This document shows, in pieces, positions 28,216 to 36,577 of a stretch of DNA of 64,000 bases (positions are counted from its first letter, which is position 1; each line of letters starts with the position of its first letter). The translations under genes were made by a program, and so were the position numbers. The stretch is from Paenibacillus spongiae (lineage in GTDB: Bacteria; Bacillota; Bacilli; Paenibacillales; Paenibacillaceae). Where the stretch lies: the NCBI RefSeq assembly GCF_024734895.1, contig NZ_CP091430.1:5598501-5662500 (forward strand). Direction: 5' to 3'. The notes under the pieces were generated by a model. The model saw only the letters and a program-made list of their open reading frames with translations, did no database searches and was not told the DNA's origin.

Positions 28216-28360
28216 TTGAATACCCTCACCCGCTACCGGACTCGATGTGTCGTTGAACCGGTCCGGACTTCGGATCCCGCAACGATGCCTTTTCGCTATC
28301 AGGAGAGCACATAATCGCCCCTTCTGTCATATGATGCCACTAAGAGGTGAGTGGATTATC

Positions 28361-28687
28361 ATGGCCTCATCTGATAAAAACAAAGCGAAGACGCCCTCGA
28401 ACAGAAAAAATAATAAACCGAGCAATAATCGATCCCTATTCGATTCGCTTCAAGGCAACAATTTGGAGATTATCGTTGCCGCTCTCCTTTTGACGGGAAA
28501 GTTGAGAGTCGACGCTGTACAATTATTTAGACAAGCCACTATGATTGTCAGCCTGACTGGCAAATATACAACACTGACAAAAATGAATAATTCGAATGTC
28601 GATAAAATGATACGATTTCTAAACGATAACGGGGACATGACCATAGACGAAATTATTCAAGCATTCAAAAGCAAAACGGAGAAATAA
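28361..28687 (+). CDS. small hypothetical protein with basic N-terminus
   Basis: A protein of 108 residues from ATG 28361, preceded by AAGAGGTGA. The first 35 residues are Lys/Asn/Ser-rich and disordered; the rest is probably helical (LEIIVAALLLTGKLRVDAVQ, ending VDKMIRFLNDNGDMTIDEII). Lower GC than its neighbours. Together with the 43-codon ORF that follows 16 bp later it forms a likely two-gene unit. No family recognised. Confidence 0.6.
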   Translation: MASSDKNKAKTPSNRKNNKPSNNRSLFDSLQGNNLEIIVAALLLTGKLRVDAVQLFRQATMIVSLTGKYTTLTKMNNSNVDKMIRFLNDNGDMTIDEIIQAFKSKTEK

Positions 28688-28703
28688 AGGAAGGGTGATC
28701 GGT

Positions 28704-28835
28704 GTGGGGGGTAATAATGGAGCCTGTTTTGATGGAGAAAATTTTTCGGAATTAATAATCGTCGTTATCCTTGTCACATTGTTCTTCTTTGGTTCGAAGG
28801 ACATTAAAAATCTTTCCGCGCAGCCTACACAGTAG
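28704..28835 (+). CDS. putative 43-residue single-pass membrane protein
   Basis: GTG 28704 is preceded by AAGGAAGGGTGA. The product starts MGGNNGACFDGENF and has one hydrophobic helix (ELIIVVILVTLFFFG) before a short polar tail. Its form recalls the very small sporulation-associated membrane proteins of bacilli (YjcZ-like), though the sequence is not a clear match. Support is the ribosome site, position and hydrophobicity pattern. Confidence 0.5.
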   Translation: MGGNNGACFDGENFSELIIVVILVTLFFFGSKDIKNLSAQPTQ

Positions 28836-28929
28836 TAAAAAGCTAAAAAACGATTGCGCTATCGTGTATTTTTCCGCCAAACCGCCGTTTGGGTTTTCTG
28901 CAAAGGGATGTTTCCATAGCTAATTGAGG

Positions 28930-28945
28930 CCGCTCATATGAGCGG
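28930..28945. repeat. 16-bp perfect palindrome
   Basis: CCGCTCATATGAGCGG lies in the 257-bp gap before the ParB-like gene. It could be an operator or a terminator stem; only TTATTTG follows. An AT-rich hairpin (ACGAT/ATCGT) lies just upstream at about 28852-28867. Confidence 0.45.
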
Positions 28946-29092
28946 TTATTTGCGATTTGGCATGTACTGCATGAATGGCCCATCGAAAGCCCGGCGTCTC
29001 CATATTCATGACTTGCGCCGGTGTTATATAATAGAATAGTCCCCCACCGGCCGCTCGATCTGCCGATCATATCGAACGTTAGGAGAATACAT

Positions 29093-30121
29093 ATGGACAT
29101 GATAGAACTACCCCTTGATTTAATCGATGAAGATACCGATCAGCCCCGTTATCAATTTGACGAAGAGGCTCTGCAGGAATTAATGCAAAGTATTGAGGAA
29201 ATCGGCTTGCTGTCTCCGATCAAAGTGCGGACGATGGATGGCGGCCGATATAAGATCATTTATGGCAACCGCCGCTACAAGGCTTGCAAGACGCTCGGCC
29301 TTCGCAAGATTCCATGCATCGTATCCACCGTAACGAACGAGCTGGACATCTATTTGGAGCAGATTGCGGAGAACTTGACGAGGGAAGGCTTCTCCCCGAT
29401 CGAGGAGGCGGAAGCCTTCAACAAGCTGCTGAACGATCCGAAGTTTACCAGCTCGACCAAATATCTCTCCAGCAAATTAGGCAAGCCGGAAGCCTATATT
29501 AAAAATAAAATCGAGCTGCTGAAGTTCGGCCAGGCGGTCAAGAAGCTGATTGTCGGCGGTACGGAAATCAAGAAGGGCCGGCTGACGGAGGAGCAGCTCC
29601 TCCCTATTAAAGATTTGCCGATGGAGCACCGGGATCCGCTGGCCATGATTATAGCCAGAGACGAGCTGCCTGTAAGCGACGTGAAGAAGATCTCCCGCTT
29701 ATTCAAGGATAAAGACATTTCAAGCGGCACGAAGGACAAGCTGCTGTACAAATCAGGGCGCGATCTGCTGGAAACCTGGTCGGTATATGAACAGAACCGG
29801 GCGGAACGCGCGAAGCCAGCAGCGCCCAAGGCAGCGGCCGTCAAAGAGAAGAAGCAAGAGCAGGCGGCAGCCGCGGCGGCGCCGAAGCAATCCGCCGCTT
29901 CATCCCTGGAAAGCACGCTTAAGGGATTGCTGGCTGCTATTCCGGCTCACAGCCCTTTATCTCCCGAGGTTATGCTCACTCATGAAGCTATTCTGCCAGC
30001 CGATCGGGTAAGCTTCGAGCATGATGTCGATCAGCTTATCCAGAATCTTCAGAACCATCTGGAGGAATGGAAGAAGATCAAGGAGCTTGCCGGCTCCTCC
30101 TCCTCCAACGTTAGCGTATAA
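29093..30121 (+). CDS. ParB/RepB/Spo0J-family DNA-binding protein (orphan)
   Basis: A protein of 342 residues from ATG 29093 (TAGGAGAA upstream). An N-terminal ParB nuclease-like/CTPase domain (about 1-90: GLLSPIKVRTMDGGRYKIIY, then GNRRYKACKTLGLRKIPCIV, then EQIAENLTREGFSPIEEAEA) is followed by a KorB-like helix-turn-helix (about 115-165). After it comes an Ala/Lys/Gln-rich linker (about 240-275) and a C-terminal helical domain. No ParA or replication gene is adjacent, so it is probably not the chromosome partition Spo0J; a regulatory or Noc-like role is possible. Confidence 0.88.
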   Translation: MDMIELPLDLIDEDTDQPRYQFDEEALQELMQSIEEIGLLSPIKVRTMDGGRYKIIYGNRRYKACKTLGLRKIPCIVSTVTNELDIYLEQIAENLTREGFSPIEEAEAFNKLLNDPKFTSSTKYLSSKLGKPEAYIKNKIELLKFGQAVKKLIVGGTEIKKGRLTEEQLLPIKDLPMEHRDPLAMIIARDELPVSDVKKISRLFKDKDISSGTKDKLLYKSGRDLLETWSVYEQNRAERAKPAAPKAAAVKEKKQEQAAAAAAPKQSAASSLESTLKGLLAAIPAHSPLSPEVMLTHEAILPADRVSFEHDVDQLIQNLQNHLEEWKKIKELAGSSSSNVSV

Positions 30122-30237
30122 ACAACTCGATTATAGGGATTGCTCCCAGTATCGCCGGACATGGAGCAGTCCTTGCTCACTTTTGCATCCTTCTGCCTTG
30201 AAAATATCCGGCCCGTTAACTGGCGCACCGAGCATTC

Positions 30238-30428
30238 GCCGATTCAACTGTTGGTTGAATCGGCTAACACAGCCAGGATCGGCAATCATTTTATCCACTG
30301 ATTGAATTCGCGGAACCGAACTTGCACATCTTTCATCCGAATCTTGAAACCTCAAGCTGAATCAGGTTCTGCAAGGTTTCATCGGCAGGTTGAATGATCC
30401 ATTAAAGCGGGAGAAACCCGATTCAACC
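30238..30428. repeat. GATTCAAC/GTTGAATC inverted repeats upstream of XRE gene
   Basis: Perfect 11-bp arms GCCGATTCAAC/GTTGAATCGGC with a 5-nt loop at 30238-30264, and a second widely spaced pair GGTTGAAT (30388) and ATTCAACC (30421). The core TTCAACYGTTGGTTGAA recurs at 37416 before the other XRE gene. These lie in the 400-bp gap between the ParB-like and XRE genes, where no other feature was found. Confidence 0.6.
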
Positions 30429-30520
30429 ATCCGCTGATTGGCTTCAGCCTGTACCTATGTTACGTTGAATGCAGCAAATCGCGCGGTTTTGCAAAACCAT
30501 TCCCAGGAGGCAGTGCCATT

Positions 30521-31432
30521 ATGGATGTACGGAAAATCGGTGCTTTCATTTCGGAACAAAGAAAAATAAAGGACTACACCCAAGCGGAGCTGGCTGCGCT
30601 GTTAAACGTCAGCCACCAGGCCGTATCCAAGTGGGAGCGCGGCGAGTCGCTGCCGGATATCGGCATGCTCCCGGGCTTGGCCAAGCTGCTGGATATTACC
30701 GTCGATGAGCTGTTGAACGGCGAGCAGTCGGGCCTGGCAGAGGAGCCCTTGAATGAACTTGAGCTTGAACTTGAACTCAGCCCGGAAGCGCCTATTGAAG
30801 AAGATGCGGCTGCTTCGCTTGCAGGGCCTCTCTCGCCATTATCAACCGCGCTCCCGGCATCCTCCGCCGCCGCCGAAGAGACTTCAACCGGGCGTCAATC
30901 TATGACATGGAACCATATCATGAGTCTGGCCCCTTTCTTAAACCAAGAAACGCTGGAGACGATGATCGGGCAGATCGAAGACGATCTGGACTGGCCCGCA
31001 TTGAACGCGCTGGCTCCCTTCGTAGGAAGATCAGCTATGGAGCAGCTGGTGGACAAAGTCGTTGAAACTCCTGTCGATGTCAGCCAGCTCTCAGGCATCG
31101 CCCCCTTTCTTGGCCGGGATCTGCTGGAGCGGCTGCTCCTGCACGCAGATGAAAACAGCGTGGATTGGGGAACGCTGCAGGCTTTGGCCCCTTTCGTCGA
31201 CCGTTCGTCATTATCCCGGCTGGTCGCGCAGGCTATGGATTCCGTTCCCGAGCCTTGGCAAATCATCGGACTTGCGCCGTTTCTCGACAAAGCCGCCTTG
31301 GTCCAGGCTGTCGGACGAATCGAAGCCGCTTCGCTTTCACCGGAAATATTGCCGGGACTGGCACCTTTCCTGCCGCAGGAACAGCTCAATCAGCTTGTGC
31401 TTCAATTTAGACGCAATCCCGTTTCGACGTAA
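30521..31432 (+). CDS. XRE-family regulator with six LAPFL repeats
   Basis: A protein of 303 residues. The N-terminal XRE helix-turn-helix (about 5-65: TQAELAALLNVSHQAVSKWE, then LPGLAKLLDITVDELL) is followed by an acidic, Ala/Pro-rich linker (about 70-125). Then six tandem repeats of 28-29 residues follow (about 135-300), each opening with [LI]APF[LV] and continuing as amphipathic helices. Such repeats suggest a helical solenoid for protein contact. ATG 30521 has AGGAGGCAG 9 nt upstream, and a strong terminator follows. Function unknown beyond DNA binding. Confidence 0.88.
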   Translation: MDVRKIGAFISEQRKIKDYTQAELAALLNVSHQAVSKWERGESLPDIGMLPGLAKLLDITVDELLNGEQSGLAEEPLNELELELELSPEAPIEEDAAASLAGPLSPLSTALPASSAAAEETSTGRQSMTWNHIMSLAPFLNQETLETMIGQIEDDLDWPALNALAPFVGRSAMEQLVDKVVETPVDVSQLSGIAPFLGRDLLERLLLHADENSVDWGTLQALAPFVDRSSLSRLVAQAMDSVPEPWQIIGLAPFLDKAALVQAVGRIEAASLSPEILPGLAPFLPQEQLNQLVLQFRRNPVST

Positions 31433-31433
31433 C

Positions 31434-31474
31434 AAATTGATGGCTGCCTTCGCCGGAGGCAGCCATCAATTTGA
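31434..31474 (+). terminator. Rho-independent terminator after the XRE gene
   Basis: Perfect 15-bp stem AAATTGATGGCTGCC/GGCAGCCATCAATTT with a 9-nt loop, directly after the stop codon. Confidence 0.9.
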
Positions 31475-31550
31475 TTTACACACGAACATATGTTTGTTAT
31501 AATTGAGTGAGATTTCTATTATTATCCTTATAGAGGAGGTAATGACACCT

Positions 31551-32714
31551 ATGACCGACTCCTTGCGCAATGGACTGATCGCCGAGTTCTTGTTCCAGGA
31601 AGGATGCAGAGACACCGGCAGCTCCGGTATATACGAGGGGCAGATACACGGCGCGGTTCCGACCGCCGACCGGTTCGGCAATCCGGATAGCGCCTATGAA
31701 TTCGACGGAATGGACGACTACATCGTGATTCAACCCGCTCCCAAGCTGAACCGGGACGGGTTCTCGCTCTCCGTCTGGGCCCGTTACGGACGCGACGCCA
31801 GCTTCAGAGGATGGAACAATGCGATTGTTTCGCAGGACGGGCATCACCAGCGGCGTGTGTTTCAGCTCAGTACCCAACAGGATCAGGTAACCTGGCACCG
31901 CTTTTTCCAATCGGCCGATGTTTATATCCAAGAGCCCGTGAAACCCGGTCATTGGGAACACTACGCTATCGTATTTGACGGCAGCATGCACAAGCTGTAC
32001 CGCAACGGCATTCTGATGTCCGAGAAGGCCGGCGGCTTCGAGCCGAATGTCGATGAGCCGCTTTATATCGGACGTAAAGCGACGGACGAGCCTCACTTCT
32101 TCTTCAGAGGGGCGATCGATGACATCCGAATCTATGACCGTCCGCTTACCGATGAGGAGATCATCGCCCTCTACACGGAGAACGGCTGGGGAGACGCAGC
32201 TCTGGCTGCCGCCGCTCAGCAGGCCAAGACCGGATCGGAGCAGGTCGAATGGAAGCATAAGCGCAGCCCCAATCAGAAGCTGTGGGTGGAAAATACCAAC
32301 TTCGCCTACTCCGTATTCGTGAACTGCCGTGCCGAAGAGGTCAAATTTCACGAAGTATCTCTCCCCGGCTTGTCGATGGAATGCGTCGACCTCCACCGGA
32401 CGCGCATTCACAATGCCAACTTCAGCGCAAGCATAATCAGCGATGCCAATCTGAGCGATCTCGAGATTAACGGCGCTCAACTGGGCGGAGCCTACATTCA
32501 TAATATCGGCATGCCGCCGCAGGGGCATCCCGCATATGTGGAAGGCAGCCGGCAGCGGCCGCTCTTGTTCGAGAATTGCGATCTTCAAGAAAGCGAGATC
32601 CGCGACAGCAATCTTAGCGGCCTCTCCATTCAGCGATGCAATCTGCAAGGGATGACGATCGACGGCATCCCCGTCGAAGATCTGCTCGCAGCCTATCGCC
32701 GCAGCCAAACCTAG
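31551..32714 (+). CDS. LamG-like domain plus pentapeptide-repeat protein
   Basis: A protein of 387 residues from ATG 31551 (AGGAGGT 10 nt upstream; an ATG one base after the ribosome site was rejected). Residues about 5-205 form a concanavalin/LamG-like jelly roll: YEFDGMDDYIVIQ, FSLSVWARYG, WEHYAIVFDG, KLYRNGILM and IDDIRIYDRPLTDEEI. Residues about 245-375 hold pentapeptide-like repeats (NANFSASIISDANLSDLEIN; CDLQESEIRDSNLSGLSIQR), a right-handed beta-helix. No signal peptide is seen, so it is probably cytoplasmic. Carbohydrate or protein binding is possible. Confidence 0.85.
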   Translation: MTDSLRNGLIAEFLFQEGCRDTGSSGIYEGQIHGAVPTADRFGNPDSAYEFDGMDDYIVIQPAPKLNRDGFSLSVWARYGRDASFRGWNNAIVSQDGHHQRRVFQLSTQQDQVTWHRFFQSADVYIQEPVKPGHWEHYAIVFDGSMHKLYRNGILMSEKAGGFEPNVDEPLYIGRKATDEPHFFFRGAIDDIRIYDRPLTDEEIIALYTENGWGDAALAAAAQQAKTGSEQVEWKHKRSPNQKLWVENTNFAYSVFVNCRAEEVKFHEVSLPGLSMECVDLHRTRIHNANFSASIISDANLSDLEINGAQLGGAYIHNIGMPPQGHPAYVEGSRQRPLLFENCDLQESEIRDSNLSGLSIQRCNLQGMTIDGIPVEDLLAAYRRSQT

Positions 32715-32766
32715 TCCACTTCGAATTAGGCAAGCTTCCCTTGTCCCAATACGGCCGTTCATAAAG

Positions 32767-32816
32767 AAATAGGAGGCTGACCGCATGCAGCCTTGCATGC
32801 AGCCCGCCTCCTATTG
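32767..32816. terminator. bidirectional hairpin terminator
   Basis: Arms AATAGGAGGC/GCCTCCTATT enclose an inner GCATGCAG-rich hairpin. It lies between the convergent LamG-pentapeptide and PH-domain genes. Confidence 0.75.
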
Positions 32817-32829
32817 AATATCTCTCTCT

Positions 32830-34395
32830 CTAGCTTCTCTTGCGCGCAGAGATCCATGCGGATAATTGACGCGCCGCACCGGCCGGCGCGTGCCGTACGC
32901 GGAACGTTGCGCTTGCTGCTCCTGAAGTGAGCGCGACACGCAGCGTAGCCAGTTCCCGCCGCGACTGAAACGGCGATTGCCTTACCTCATGCCATTGAAT
33001 GCGCTGCCTCGGAATAAGCGCACGCTGCCGGGATAGACCGCCATACCGGATCGCAATCTGACGCTCTGCGACCGACCAGCCTGCCTGCCGGAAGCACAGC
33101 CAGCTCCAATAGCCGGCAGCGACGGGCAGAACCAGCGCGATCCAGCCCAGCTGATACGGGCTCCACACAATCGCAATCACGGCAATTGCAGCCGCTATCA
33201 ATACCGGGATAAGCAAATAATTGCGCAGCGCACGCGGCTCAAGAGACGCCCATGAATCGGGCGCGTTGAACTTCGGCGCGAACTGCTGCAGAAACCCGTC
33301 CAGCTCCGCGGCGCGTACAATCGGGAACAACAGCCCGGTCTGCCCTTCCTTGCCCCCGCTGTATCCTGCGGTAACGACACGCACACTGACCAGGCCCAGC
33401 GGCCTTCGCAGCACATTCTCGACCAGATGGATCGCTTGAATGCGGTCAAGCGAGATCGTCACCTGCCTGCGCTCCAGCAGCCCTCGTTCTATGATCAGCT
33501 TATCGTCCTGTAAGATTAGCGTAAACCCGTATTCCTTCAGCACCGTCCCGATAAAGGCAATCACCCAAGCAAGCACGAGCACGATGACCGTCCCCCATAC
33601 ATACCAGACAGCGCCCAAGTAGTGTTCCAGCTTATCCCACACATTGAAATTTTCAAGCACATTGTCCAGCTGGGAGAACCCCGCTCCCAGCACGGCCAGC
33701 GCAATCCCGATTTGTCCCGATGTGGAGCTGTATATGAGCAATTCCTTCATTGGCAAGACGGCCTTTGCCTTCGTGACCGGCTGTTGCAAGGAAGCAATGC
33801 CCGGGTTCGACACAGCAGCATCGCCTGCAGCCGATATGGATTCCCCCGCAGATTGTTCATCAAGCTTCTCTAGGACGGTACCGGCCTCATTCGCGCCCCC
33901 CTCACCGGCTCCTTCCATACCCGTTCCAGGCTTACGCAGTTTAAGGACGGCGCGGATACGCTCCGCCTCCTCCGTCGAGATCGCGGTTAGAACCGCTTCC
34001 GGCTTCTTGCCGCCCGCGGTCTCCACCTGCAGCTTTACTAAGCCGAACGGCCGGTGAAGAAGACCTGCCGTCGTATCAACCGACTGGACACGGTCGCCCG
34101 ATATCCATACTTTCTTCCGCACCCAGATGCCATGCTCGACGTACAAGGAGCTTCCGTCGACCGCGTAGACATAGCGATACCAATTCAACCAAGCAAGCGA
34201 AAAAAGAAGGAGCATGAATAACACGGCGCCTCCTGTTACCCACAGCCAATTGACTCCTTCCCGGAACACGGTTGAGACCAAGAAGACGATTAAGGGGTAG
34301 ACCAGATCCTTCCCTGTCTTGACAATAAAGAACAGCAGCGAAACGGGATGTAACCGGCACTGTCCTGCTGGGACTCCGTTCTCAGATTTCTTCAT
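32830..34395 (-). CDS. membrane protein with bacterial PH domains, YdbT-like
   Basis: A protein of 521 residues with two or three bPH2 domains alternating with transmembrane pairs. Repeated PH blocks read LYVEHGIWVRKKVWISGDRV...SVDTT...RPFGLVKLQVETAG and LIIERGLLERRQVTISLDRI...AIHLVENVLRRPLGLVSVRVVTAG-like. A long disordered insert separates the first and second (about 155-215). It overlaps the YdbS-like gene by 14 bp, the same pairing as ydbS-ydbT in Bacillus subtilis, where the pair influences resistance to bacteriocins. A membrane-sensing role is inference. Confidence 0.88.
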   Translation of the reverse strand: MKKSENGVPAGQCRLHPVSLLFFIVKTGKDLVYPLIVFLVSTVFREGVNWLWVTGGAVLFMLLLFSLAWLNWYRYVYAVDGSSLYVEHGIWVRKKVWISGDRVQSVDTTAGLLHRPFGLVKLQVETAGGKKPEAVLTAISTEEAERIRAVLKLRKPGTGMEGAGEGGANEAGTVLEKLDEQSAGESISAAGDAAVSNPGIASLQQPVTKAKAVLPMKELLIYSSTSGQIGIALAVLGAGFSQLDNVLENFNVWDKLEHYLGAVWYVWGTVIVLVLAWVIAFIGTVLKEYGFTLILQDDKLIIERGLLERRQVTISLDRIQAIHLVENVLRRPLGLVSVRVVTAGYSGGKEGQTGLLFPIVRAAELDGFLQQFAPKFNAPDSWASLEPRALRNYLLIPVLIAAAIAVIAIVWSPYQLGWIALVLPVAAGYWSWLCFRQAGWSVAERQIAIRYGGLSRQRALIPRQRIQWHEVRQSPFQSRRELATLRVALTSGAASATFRVRHAPAGAARQLSAWISARKRS

Positions 34396-34864
34396 CGGAT
34401 ATCCTCGCTAACCGGGCGATTTGCCGCCGTACCTCGTCTGCCCTGATTTCTGTCAGTGCCGGAATCTGATGGCTGCCCGCCGCGGTGGAGAAAGTCACCG
34501 TAGCCAGCCCGAAGGCCCGCAATATCGGCCCCTGCTTGGAGTCGACATGCTGAATGCGTATCATCGGGATAAGCGTCCGCTTACGGAAATAGATGCCATG
34601 GTGCAGCTCTATCTCATGCTCCGTAACCGCGTATCTCCACTGCTTGTACCTCAATCTCGGAATTAGATTGATTTCCAGGTAGGCGCCCAGGCAAGCCAGC
34701 GCAAGCGCCGCAGCCGGAATCCATATCGGCCAATCGAACTTTATCGTTACAATTAACAGCGCCAGCACAATGAGGGCATAGATCCCCGTTGAAATCCATC
34801 CGGATAGGCGCCATGCACGAAGTGCTTTCTCGTCGATCCGACTCGTTAATTGTTCATGTTCCAT
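34382..34864 (-). CDS. PH-domain membrane protein, YdbS-like
   Basis: A protein of 160 residues from ATG 34864; an in-frame ATG at 34876 directly abuts the AGGGGG site, so the inner start is preferred. Two transmembrane helices (about 28-75) are followed by one bPH2 domain (about 78-150: YAVTEHEIELHHGIYFRKRT, then PMIRIQHVDSKQGPILRAFG). It overlaps and probably forms a complex with the YdbT-like product. Confidence 0.87.
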   Translation of the reverse strand: MEHEQLTSRIDEKALRAWRLSGWISTGIYALIVLALLIVTIKFDWPIWIPAAALALACLGAYLEINLIPRLRYKQWRYAVTEHEIELHHGIYFRKRTLIPMIRIQHVDSKQGPILRAFGLATVTFSTAAGSHQIPALTEIRADEVRRQIARLARISDEEI

Positions 34865-34896
34865 CTTTAATTCCATCCCCCTGATATCCGTTTCAC

Positions 34897-35442
34897 CTAA
34901 CTGCCCGTCATCGTGATTTCATTCATTCGAGCATCCATGGGCAAATCCTTCTTCGCTATGCTGACAAGAGAGGTGACAAACACGTTGCCTTCATAGGACG
35001 CTATATGTATATCCTCGGTAGGCCTTACTTTGACGTGAAGAGCTGCAGCTTCCCGATCATGATCTTGAAGTATGGATAAGGATTCGATCGCGAACCCTTC
35101 TCTAGGCGATGACTTCTCTTCGACGCTAATGCATATGAAATAATCATCAGCAGTCTCCCCGACAACATATCCGCCAGGTGCCGCATTCTTTAGCTTCTCA
35201 TACCGATCCCGTATATCGCTGCTGATTCCCGTATCCGTTTCTTCCTCTTCCCATGCAAAGGTCTTCGAAGTCTTGGAATAAAGAAGGCGTTCGTAAGGAA
35301 CGCCGATATAGGCCTTGCTGCCAAGATCGCCCTCAACCACTTCCGCCTCCAGACTCCCATACGCGTTACTATTATTAGAGCAGCCTGCCAGCAAGGCAAT
35401 GAGAACGAATGAAGCTAGGAATCCCGTTATTCCCCGTCTCAT
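34897..35442 (-). CDS. predicted lipoprotein of unknown function
   Basis: A protein of 181 residues with a lipoprotein signal: lipobox LLAGC, Cys 21, followed by an Asn/Ser-rich spacer. The mature part is mixed alpha/beta and acidic, with no known domain. GGGGGGGACTGGA precedes the ATG. It lies just upstream of the YdbS/T pair on the same strand and could be co-transcribed. Confidence 0.8.
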   Translation of the reverse strand: MRRGITGFLASFVLIALLAGCSNNSNAYGSLEAEVVEGDLGSKAYIGVPYERLLYSKTSKTFAWEEEETDTGISSDIRDRYEKLKNAAPGGYVVGETADDYFICISVEEKSSPREGFAIESLSILQDHDREAAALHVKVRPTEDIHIASYEGNVFVTSLVSIAKKDLPMDARMNEITMTGS

Positions 35443-35537
35443 TCCAGTCCCCCCCTATTGCTATCTATCATCCATACGATTATTGCAGTAATCCATTCCG
35501 CCGAGAGCCGTCAGTAAATCACCAAGAAGAAACGGCA

Positions 35538-35554
35538 AACGCCGTCTATGACGG
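35538..35554. terminator. compact hairpin
   Basis: CGCCGTC/GACGGCG with a 3-nt loop, flanked by GAAAC/GTTTC. It lies in the 248-bp gap between the SDR and lipoprotein genes. Confidence 0.5.
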
Positions 35555-35631
35555 CGAACGAGTTTCATCCCTTTAGAAATATAAGCAAGCCAAGTTTCAC
35601 AGAGACTTGCGCTTCCATATTTTGTCGCACA

Positions 35632-35678
35632 AAGAAGGCTTCCCCGCCGTTCATCGCTCGCAGTAGAGAAGCCTTCTT
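35632..35678 (-). terminator. hairpin terminator below the SDR gene
   Basis: Perfect 11-bp stem AAGAAGGCTTC/GAAGCCTTCTT, 13 nt beyond the SDR stop on the - strand. Confidence 0.75.
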
Positions 35679-35690
35679 CGTTTCACTCTG

Positions 35691-36473
35691 CTACAGTACC
35701 GTTGACTTGCCGCCATCAATGTTGACAGAGGTGCCTGTCACATAGGAGGCCGCATCCGAGACGAGGAACGATATGACCTTCGCCGCTTCCTCAGTCCTGC
35801 CGATCCGCCCCAGCGGGATGGCGAACCGGGGATCGACTTCGAATTGCTCCCATGTCAGCTCGGGGGCGCTAGACCGCCACATCCGCTCGATCTGATCGCT
35901 CCGGATCAACCCGATGCAGACGGCATTCACGCGAATGTTCGCCGAGGCCAAGTCTTGGCTCATCGCCTTGGTCAGCGCCAATCCTGCGGCACGGCTGACG
36001 GAGGTCGGCAAGGAAGAGGCGCCCGGCGCCTTCCCGCCGATTGCCGTCACGTTGACGATGGCGCCAGATCCGCCCTTGCGCATATGCGGGACGACCAAAC
36101 GCGAAAAATGAATCGCACCGTACAGCTTCAAATCCAAATCGGCATCCCACGCATCGGATCCCACCTCTTCGAAAGGCCGCGCAGCCGATGTCCCGGCGTT
36201 GTTAACGAGTATGTCCACGCCGCCGAAGCGTTCTACGGTTTCCGTCACCGCGCGGCGGGCATCCTCCTCCAATGTGACATCAGCCGCGATAATCAGGGCT
36301 TCCGCCCCCGTCTTCTCTGCGATCAGCTCTGCAGCCTTCTGCAGCGGCTCCACGCTGCGAGCCACGATAGCCACCTGAGCCCCTTCAGACGCAAGAACGA
36401 GCGCAGTAGCAAGACCGATGCCTTTGCTGCCCCCGGTAATAATCGCCGTCTTGCCCTTTAACCCGAGATCCAT
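35691..36473 (-). CDS. short-chain dehydrogenase/reductase-like protein lacking the YxxxK motif
   Basis: A protein of 260 residues from ATG 36473 (AAGGAGGAA 6-7 nt upstream). The NAD(P)-binding TGGSKGIG motif (about 14-21) and NNAG (about 92) are intact, as is the C-terminal YVTGTSVNIDGG. Where classical SDRs have the catalytic YxxxK, this protein reads TSVSR, so Tyr is Thr and Lys is Arg, and the usual Ser region reads NVTAIGG. It is therefore either a non-classical SDR or non-oxidoreductase. It is 100 bp downstream of PhyH gene 2 on the same strand, suggesting a shared pathway. Confidence 0.88.
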   Translation of the reverse strand: MDLGLKGKTAIITGGSKGIGLATALVLASEGAQVAIVARSVEPLQKAAELIAEKTGAEALIIAADVTLEEDARRAVTETVERFGGVDILVNNAGTSAARPFEEVGSDAWDADLDLKLYGAIHFSRLVVPHMRKGGSGAIVNVTAIGGKAPGASSLPTSVSRAAGLALTKAMSQDLASANIRVNAVCIGLIRSDQIERMWRSSAPELTWEQFEVDPRFAIPLGRIGRTEEAAKVISFLVSDAASYVTGTSVNIDGGKSTVL

Positions 36474-36577
36474 GCTTGCTTCCTCCTTATCTGGTTCCTG
36501 CACGTACTCTTTATCCTACGAGGTCGAATAAACGAAAGCGAATCGTTCGGTTCTTCGCTGTCCTTCCAATACGATTA

